64,000 bases of DNA, taken from Vandiemenella viatica (lineage: Eukaryota > Arthropoda > Insecta > Orthoptera > Morabidae). Positions 58,600 through 64,000 of this stretch are shown here, in pieces (the first letter of the stretch is position 1; each line of letters starts with the position of its first letter). Both the position numbers and the translations under genes were made by a program. The DNA is taken from positions 177,204,935-177,268,934 of the forward strand of contig CM061921.1 in the NCBI GenBank assembly GCA_031002005.1, given 5' to 3'. The notes beneath the pieces are model-generated. The model was not told the DNA's origin. It searched no databases and saw nothing but the letters and a program-made list of their open reading frames with translations.

Positions 58600-58748
58600 T
58601 ATAGATGACGTGGAATCCCAACCAAGGAACGTCCCGACGTAACTCATATGTCAAAATTCAGCTCATAAACATTTCTGCTCCAACACAGATTTGAACCCGG
58701 GAACATAGACAGCACCTTAACCACTGCCAGAACAGTCTATTTTAAAGC
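58600..58748 (-). mobile_element. SINE-C copy
   Basis: Minus strand: head near 58740, box B GGGTTCAAATC (about 58691), then GGAGCAGAAATGTTTATGAG and a TTGGTTGGGATTCCACGTC end. Immediately adjacent to the previous copy. Confidence 0.65.
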
Positions 58749-59035
58749 CCATGTGTGCTAAGTAATATCAAAATCGGATAAAATCTGTGGGTTTGTTTGA
58801 ACAACGTTGGCATAAATTAAAGGTGAGTAAAGGAGAAAAGGAGTTAGGATTTGTAAAGCAAACGCAGACAGTATTTTTCTATTTGTTTTAAAGTATACAG
58901 ATGCAGAGGTCCATCAAAATAAGATAAAAACTATGTGTTTGTATGAAGAACGTTGTCAAAAATTTAGAGAGTGGGGGTAAAGGTGAAAAGGGGTGGGTTT
59001 TTGTAAACAAATATAGACAGTATTTTTCTGTTTGT

Positions 59036-59966
59036 GACGATTGCTATTCATTATTCTAATGAATAATTGTTTTGATTGTTTACTATCTGAAATTAGATTG
59101 TTTGCAGATGACATAATGCTGTATAAAATAATCAAAACGATAGAGGATTGTAAACAGTTGCAGGGTGATCTGGACAGGATATCTAGTTGGATTGGTAAAC
59201 ATGGAATGAAGATAAATGCAAAGACCAGCTTATTAGATACACAAATAAAAAACAAAAGGTTAATTATGAATATAAGGTGGGGAAAGAATTGTTTGCTGAA
59301 GACTTAAAATGTAAATATCTTGGCATTACTTTTGATAACAAGCTTAACTGGGCAGGACACATTGGATAGGTGGTAGGAAAAGGTTTCAAAGTTCTGCACT
59401 TGTTGGAGAGAGTTATGAGGAGATGTACGGGAGAAGTAAAGGAATTGGGTTACAAAACTTTGGTCAGACCATTGCTCGAATATGGTAGTGTAGTATGGGA
59501 CCCTCATTTTACGTATCAAATACAGGAGTTGGAGAGGGTGCAAAAAAGGGCTGGTAGATTTGTTTCTGGAAATTATCGCAGAATGCAATCAGTGACGGAT
59601 ATGATAAAGGAGCTGGAATGGAATTCATTGCAAGACAGGAGGAGGATGAGGAGGGTCATGGGAGTGTACAGGGCATATACTGGCGATGAGGCATGGAAAG
59701 ATATTGCAATAGGTATGAAAAGTAGTGCATGGAAGGAAAAAGATGACCATGACCACAAGCTGGCACTCGATTTCAGGCACAAGGGTGTGGGAAGATTCTC
59801 TTTTTTAGGTAAGGGTGTCAGGGATTGGAATGAGTTACCAAGAGAAATGATGAATAATTTACCGAAAACTTTGAAAGAATGGGTGCAGGATAGGGGGAAG
59901 ATGGGTGTGTAGGGAAATTGCCACCGGAGCTTGTGCTCCATTGCAATTAAATTAAATTAAATTAAA
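59036..59966 (+). mobile_element. CR1-like LINE 3' end, copy 2
   Basis: Plus-strand LINE end flanked by GTTTGT at 59030-59035 and 59967-59972, a short target duplication in the surrounding arm repeat. It reads RLFADDIMLYKIIKTIEDCK (RT active site FADD, about 59095-59155), KYLGITFDNKLNWAGHI after a shift (about 59310-59362), and an open frame 59370-59912 through LGYKTLVRPLLEYGSVVWDP, QELERVQKRAGRFVSGNYRR and KGVRDWNELP to a stop. It ends in repeated ATTAA units. The 5' RT portion is truncated. Closely related to 21288-21975 but better preserved. Confidence 0.87.
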
Positions 59967-60200
59967 GTTTGTCTGTGCGAAGTTCCATCGATATCGGATA
60001 AAAACTGTGCGTTTGTGTATCGAATATTTGAAAAAATTGAAGGGTGTATAGGGGAAGGGTTTTTTCCTTGGACAGAAACCTTCACAGGTGCGCACAGAAT
60101 AACTCGCTAAAGTTTCATCGTAATTGGATGAATGGTATAGGATCGCTTAGCTGACGAACAAACCAACAAGCAAACAAACATACATTCATTTTTATATATT

Positions 60201-60495
60201 AGCGGTCTGGTGGCTCAGTGGTTAAGGCGTCTGATTGGAGAGGGAAAGGTCCCCCGGTTCGAAGCCCTGTCTCGGAGGGGATTTTTATAGTCACTTAACC
60301 CGACCTTCGCCTCTGGCACAGCTTGCTGTGTAATGTGAAGTACACCAGAACGCTTCCGTGGTTCGGATTCTACGTTAAACTGTAGGTCCCCTGTACCTGG
60401 TAGGATTGCCGGGTTAGGTTAAGGCGGCTACGATAGGGGCGGAATGCGCAGTCAGTAGAAACCCTGTCACCAGGTCATTCCGACCACATGGAATT
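60201..60495 (+). mobile_element. tRNA-derived SINE (SINE-B), full copy
   Basis: Starts AGCGGTCTGGTGGCTCAGTGG (box A) with CGGTTCGAAGCCC as box B (about 60258-60270). It continues through CAGCTTGCTGTGTAATGTGA, GTGGTTCGGATTCTACGTTA, GCCGGGTTAGGTTAAGGCGG and ends CCAGGTCATTCCGACCACAT plus an AT-rich tail. Reverse partner at 23471-23763. Confidence 0.9.
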
Positions 60496-60904
60496 ATGAT
60501 TATATATTAGATTGTCATTTCGTTTCACATTTCAACCACATTTCCATTATTTATTTAAGGTTAACATGTCGATGAATCTCAAATATCAAAACCCAACTTC
60601 GATAGGAAAATAACTAATGTTACCAGTTTTTCTAGGAAATGACCAACATCTATACTAATCTATCTATCTATCTATAATATTATAAATGCGAAATTAACTA
60701 TGTCTGTCTGTTTGTTACGTTTCTTGGGCTAAACGGCTAATGCGATCGTAATGAAATTTGACAAGGAGATGCTATTTGGCATTAGGATGGACATAGCATA
60801 CATTTTTCTGTATAAATAATACATATTGTCATATAATTTTGAAAAATTACTTAATGGTAATAGACAGACGCATAGGATGTGTAAGTCTCTGTAGTAACTT
60901 TTGT

Positions 60905-61190
60905 ATAGCGGGCTGGTATCTCAGTCATTAATGTACTTGCTTAATGATGTTTGGAGCGTGGGCTTCGGTTCAAGTCCCGTTGTAGGCGAAGATGTTTAAG
61001 AATTGTTTTTGATCGTATGAGCCGCGCCAGGATTAGTTGTTTGGATCCCATGTTAAACTGTAGATACCACAAATTTAGGGGTGCAATGCGTCGCAAATCG
61101 TATGTGGTCTAGCAAAGCTGTATTTGTACAAAAATGTGCGCTATATTGATCCCTCAGGGTTTGTTACTCTCGTAGTCAGTGTGTGTGTGA
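60905..61190 (+). repeat. SINE-type segment carried inside the Helitron
   Basis: GGGCTGGTATCTCAGTCATT (box-A-like) and CGGTTCAAGTCCC (box B, about 60967-60979), followed by TAAGAATTGTTTTTGATCGT and GATCCCTCAGGG. It matches 36562-36850 over the same stretch in the other Helitron. Confidence 0.7.
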
Positions 61191-61577
61191 TCTGCACTGA
61201 TATTATAAATGCGGAAGTAAGTTTGTCATTTTGTTACGTTTTGACAACTACATGGCTATATGGAATTTGACAACGAAATACTTTTTATCTGTAGGAAGGA
61301 CATTTTTTTCGGTATGAATAACAGTTGTAGTCACGAAATTTTGAGAACTTATCGAATGGTGACAGACAGACGGATGCGTGTGTTAGGCTGTAATGTTACT
61401 TCGGTTGCTCAAGCTGTGCTTCTCGCACTGTCTGTTAGTGTATGATTTGTTATTTTATTTCGTTTAGACACAAAACTTATTATTTAGCATAAATATCGAT
61501 TTTCTCTGCACTGTACTATTACTTTGTGTCCGCCTTATAGTTTCTAGCACCAGTTTATTTTGTCTTCTTTTTTTGAA

Positions 61578-61730
61578 ATGCCTTGCGGACGTAAACGTGG
61601 CCTAAGGGTATAGCTCTAGAAGAGCACGAGCAGCTAAAGTTATTAGAACCCAAGAATCTGATGCTCAAGCTGAAGAAATAAGAAAAGACCAAGTTGAAAT
61701 AAAGCCGCCCTTAGTTAACCCCCCCCCCTC
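61578..61730 (+). pseudogene. Possible Helitron Rep/helicase N-terminal relic
   Basis: Starting at an ATG (61578) the plus strand gives MPCGRKRGL, then, after shifts, RRARAAKVIRTQESDAQAEE and IRKDQVEIK to about 61705. Arg-rich openings with QxSxxQAEERRxxQAERQ repeats occur at the N-terminus of RepHel proteins of insect Helitrons, so I read this as the remaining start of that gene. The zinc-finger, Rep and helicase parts are missing. A second copy lies at 62478-62632. Confidence 0.5.
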
Positions 61731-62152
61731 CCTTTTTCCACATCCCCGCACCTTCATTTGTTTTCCTGTTTTAATTATGTTGGAAATTGATTCTCTTCAT
61801 GAGACAGGTTCCACGGTAGAATGATATAGTGATGGCTTTCCTGTCATATTATGGCAACTCGGTGTTGTTTGGGACAAATCTTAGGTTACTAACAGCTTTC
61901 TTTATACAATTCTGGCAATGAAATTCTTATTCCACGCGTAGGAAGTCGCGGGTAACAGCTAGTATTATTATAAATGCGTAAATAACTCTGTCTTTCTGTT
62001 TGTTTGTTGCGTTTTGACGACTAAACGGTCACACCGGTATTGATAAAATTTTACGAGGTCCTAGTTGGCCCAAACGAACCTACATATATAGGTTGTATCA
62101 TTATCAAGGACACAGGATGCTTAAACAGGCGGCTGGCGTGTGTGTTTCACTG

Positions 62153-62368
62153 GCCGAGCGTGGTGGCCGCATTCGGGAGGACGTCGGTTCGAATCCCCAT
62201 CCGAGCATCCAGATTTGGATTTTCCATGGTTTCCCTAAATCACTTCAGGCAAATGCCGGGATACTCCCATCAAAAAGGCCATAGCTGAATTCCTTCCCGT
62301 TCCCATTCCTTTCCCGCCTCTAATGGCTTCGACGTTGATGAGGCGTAAAGCCATAAACAAAAAAAAAT
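62153..62368 (+). mobile_element. tRNA-derived SINE (SINE-A) inside the second Helitron
   Basis: Plus-strand copy with a deletion in the head that joins GGTGGCC to GCATTCGGGAGG, removing the segment between box A and the arm before box B. Box B GGTTCGAATCC is intact (about 62186), and the tail is the GACGTTGATGAGGCGTAAAGC type. Because it interrupts Helitron sequence, it inserted later. Confidence 0.88.
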
Positions 62369-62477
62369 CGTTTACAAACAAAACTTGTTATATAGTATAG
62401 ATGATAATTTTCGCTGCACCAGAATATTATCTTGTGCCTACCAAAAAGTTTCTGGCATCAATGAATTTTGTCTTCTT

Positions 62478-62632
62478 TTTGACAAGCCTCGCAAGCGTAA
62501 ATCAGACCTGGGGACCTAAGATGTAGTTCTAGCAGAGCACTAGGAGCTGAAGTTATTATAAAACAAGAATCTGATGCTCATGCTGAAGAAAGAAGACAAG
62601 ACCAAGCCGAAAGGCAAGATTCCTTCAGTTAA
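62478..62632 (+). pseudogene. Second Helitron Rep-like N-terminal relic
   Basis: The plus-strand frame SRALGAEVIIKQESDAHAEE, followed by RRQDQAERQDSFS and a stop near 62632, aligns with the relic at 61578-61730. This copy keeps the ERRQDQAERQ form expected of intact family members better than the first. A C-run interrupts the sequence just after it (about 62636-62650). Confidence 0.5.
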
Positions 62633-62856
62633 CTCCACCCCCCCCCCCCCGCCCCCATTAATTTTTTGCTGCTTTTAAACATGTTGCAAATTGATTCTCT
62701 TCATGAGACATGTTCGATGGTGATGACTTATCCGTCATATTATCCTGGCTCCATGTTTTTTTGTGAAAACCTTTTATATAACTTACAGCTTTCTATATCC
62801 AGTTCTAGCAATGAAATTCTAAATCCACGCGTACGAAGATGTGGGTATCAGCTAGT

Positions 62857-63430
62857 CTGTTTATATTTGTGCTTTGAGACAGGACTGGAAGGAGGAAGGA
62901 ATTCGGCCGACATATTCCCATATGCATCGGCAGCAAAGTTGTTAGTGTGCATAGGTCGCCTTGATTTAGTATCATTCTAAATGCAACTAAAACCCTCAAC
63001 ATTAGGCAGTAGGTGATTTTTTTAGTTCATTAGGTTCAAGAAGCATCGTGGATGTAGTCTTAGTGTTAGTGCTCGCTACTTCTATGTGTACTGTCCGATG
63101 TTGTGCACGACATGCTCTTATTTTCCAGGTTCTTTTTAGGATGAAGAGATTTTCACTGATTGTAGACATACAGTTTCATAGATCCCCTCATTTTTGGTAT
63201 TTTTCTATTAATGTGCAAACCTATTTATGAAAGCATTGATACTATATCTGCTCATCAAGCTAAGATCAAATCAATCTTCAGTCATTTTTGGTTGATTTGA
63301 ATTATTTCGTCATTTGGATTACTGAATTCGTGCAGTATTTAAATTTTGAATGGCTGTTTAATTTGAAGTGTGAAGATTGTTTTATTGAAGTGAAAATCTC
63401 TATAGGCGAGTTAGGCGATGTTTGGACGGG
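62857..63430. other. No gene recognised
   Basis: AT-rich. The words TGGAAGGAGGAAGGAATTCGG near 62886-62906 resemble an inverted scrap of SINE-A but are too short to annotate separately. Confidence 0.35.
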
Positions 63431-63434
63431 GGTA

Positions 63435-63560
63435 AAGCTATGAGTTCACAACTTCTCGTCACCGTCACGCAATGACATGTTGCGCATATGATATTCCAGT
63501 TGGACGCTTTATGGATGGGTAAAATCTTATGAGTTCGTATCGCCAACATGTTAATGTTAA
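63435..63560 (-). repeat. Dispersed repeat, unit 2
   Basis: Reverse match to 24412-24510: on the minus strand CATGTTGGCGATACGAACTC, AAGATTTTACCCATCCATAA, GCGTCCAACTGG and ATATCATATGCGCAAC in order. It continues with ATGTCATTGCGTGACGGTGA, which has no counterpart in unit 1. Confidence 0.6.
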
Positions 63561-64000
63561 CAGTAGGGGAGAACGGGGGAATGGGAGCCTACTAAGGAAA
63601 AAGTGAAATAAGAGTGCCTTAGAAACAGTTTTCTTGTATCTTTTTTTTATTTTTTAATGACGCTGTTATGTCTAATCCATGGAATATGTAAAAAAAAACG
63701 AAAACAGACACTTCACTGAAGAGAAAAAAGGAAAGAAAATCCCAATTGACTCTAATGGCTCTCATTACCCGGTCAACTGGTTAATCAGAGCCACAGCCAC
63801 ATTAGTACATAATACTGACAGAACTTAAGTATTCTTGACAAAATTGAAAATTAATACAATTCTTTTCACTCTAGTGAATCTACAAATTAATTATGAGAAA
63901 TACATTACTGTTTCCTAGCACAAAATTTTACAAATCAAAGACCGTTCATCATTAAAATCTGAATAGTCCTGCTACATTTTTCCACACTTCACGAGACATG
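63561..64000. other. No gene recognised
   Basis: AT-rich window edge, opening with a GGGGAGAACGGGGGAATGGG word near 63568. Nothing coding recognised. Confidence 0.35.

Larger units (their letters stand above)
56951..60200. repeat. Composite array of Helitron-like arms and SINE-C heads
   Basis: A 3.2-kb array in which two module types alternate: an arm with AAACTGTGGGTTTGTATGAACAACGTTGGCAAAAA and GTAAACCAAATGTAGACAGTATTTTTCT words (about 57420-57640, 57820-57960, 58190-58340, 58745-59035, 59967-60190), and reverse SINE-C heads. The right edge, TTTATATATTAG at 60189-60200, is the complement of a Helitron-type start (CTAATATATAAA). A CR1-like LINE interrupts the arm at 59036. Each module is diverged from the others, so the array is old or was built by repeated insertion. 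Confidence 0.65.
60649..61962 (+). mobile_element. Helitron with RepHel N-terminal relic (1314 bp)
   Basis: Begins TCTATACTAATC after a host A and ends with a GC hairpin (CCACGCGTAGGAAGTCGCGG) and GTAACAGCTAG before T. Internally: arm, tRNA-like SINE segment (60905-61190), second arm restarting at TATTATAAATGCGGAAG (about 61198), a reading-frame relic (61578-61730), then the 3' arm. A TCTA microsatellite sits at the left end (about 60659-60672). Same plan as 36311-37207, which lacks the relic. Not autonomous: no helicase domain. Confidence 0.82.
61964..62855 (+). mobile_element. Second Helitron, head-to-tail with the first
   Basis: Starts at TTATTATAAATGCGTAAATAA right after the first element's CTAG-T end; the TC start itself is missing. 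It ends with a CCACGCGTACGAAGATGTGG hairpin (weakened) and GTATCAGCTAG at 62855. It contains a SINE-A insertion (62153) and the second Rep-like relic. The 5' arm is shorter and lacks the tRNA-like segment of the first copy. Confidence 0.72.

Noticed and set aside
60201..60275. A true tRNA gene at the SINE-B head
   Set aside because: Boxes A and B are present, but the acceptor stem does not pair, and the sequence continues into a shared 290-bp SINE body with a reverse partner at 23471.
1..64000. CRISPR arrays, bacterial operons or prophage
   Set aside because: No direct-repeat/spacer array and no clustered prokaryotic-type genes were seen; all evidence points to eukaryotic nuclear DNA.

Overview
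The window reads as animal nuclear DNA, almost certainly from an insect with a large, repeat-filled genome. The reasons are an AT-rich background, one spliced EGF-type exon with consensus splice sites, no bacterial-style operons, and dense LINE, SINE, Tc1/mariner, Helitron and MITE sequence. The mix would suit a polyneopteran (orthopteran, phasmid or cockroach relative), but that is inference and no species is claimed.

The only piece of a probable host gene is a 79-bp plus-strand exon at 22161-22239 encoding an EGF-like half-domain. Most of the window may therefore be intron of an extracellular or membrane EGF-repeat gene. A CpG-rich island near 40970-41145 is the only other candidate host element.

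Layout. 1-8.3 kb: Tc1-like fragment, jockey-type LINE relic apparently split by an RTE-like LINE plus a SINE, RTE 3' fragment, second Tc1-like fragment. 8.9-18.8 kb: tRNA-derived SINEs, a pogo-like C-terminus, a second decayed RTE-like LINE, a Tc1-like 3' part and a 355-bp MITE with an 8-bp target duplication. 21-25 kb: CR1-like LINE 3' end, the EGF exon, two SINE families and a Helitron-like arm. 27.9-33.6 kb: a LINE 5'-only fragment, another Tc1-like relic, and a CR1-like LINE interrupted by a MITE whose removal restores the reading frame. 35.6-37.2 kb: a coiled-coil ORF cut by a Helitron. 39.3-47 kb: LINE fragment, GC island, two more members of the same MITE family. 47.7-54.2 kb: a nest in which a near-complete 3.3-kb RTE-type LINE sits in a SINE, which sits in an unidentified segment inside a Tc1-like element. 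55.3-56.9 kb: a nearly intact 1429-bp Tc1/mariner element splitting a SINE between its A and B boxes. 57-60.5 kb: an array of alternating SINE heads and Helitron-like arms with a CR1-like LINE inserted. 60.6-62.9 kb: two head-to-tail Helitrons with relics of a RepHel-like N-terminus.

The two longest transposon frames (LINE reverse transcriptase, mariner transposase) are each broken by only a few single-base shifts, so these families moved recently. The rest is a layered record of older insertions whose order can be read from target-site duplications. Family names below rest on motif recognition by eye; no database search was run.
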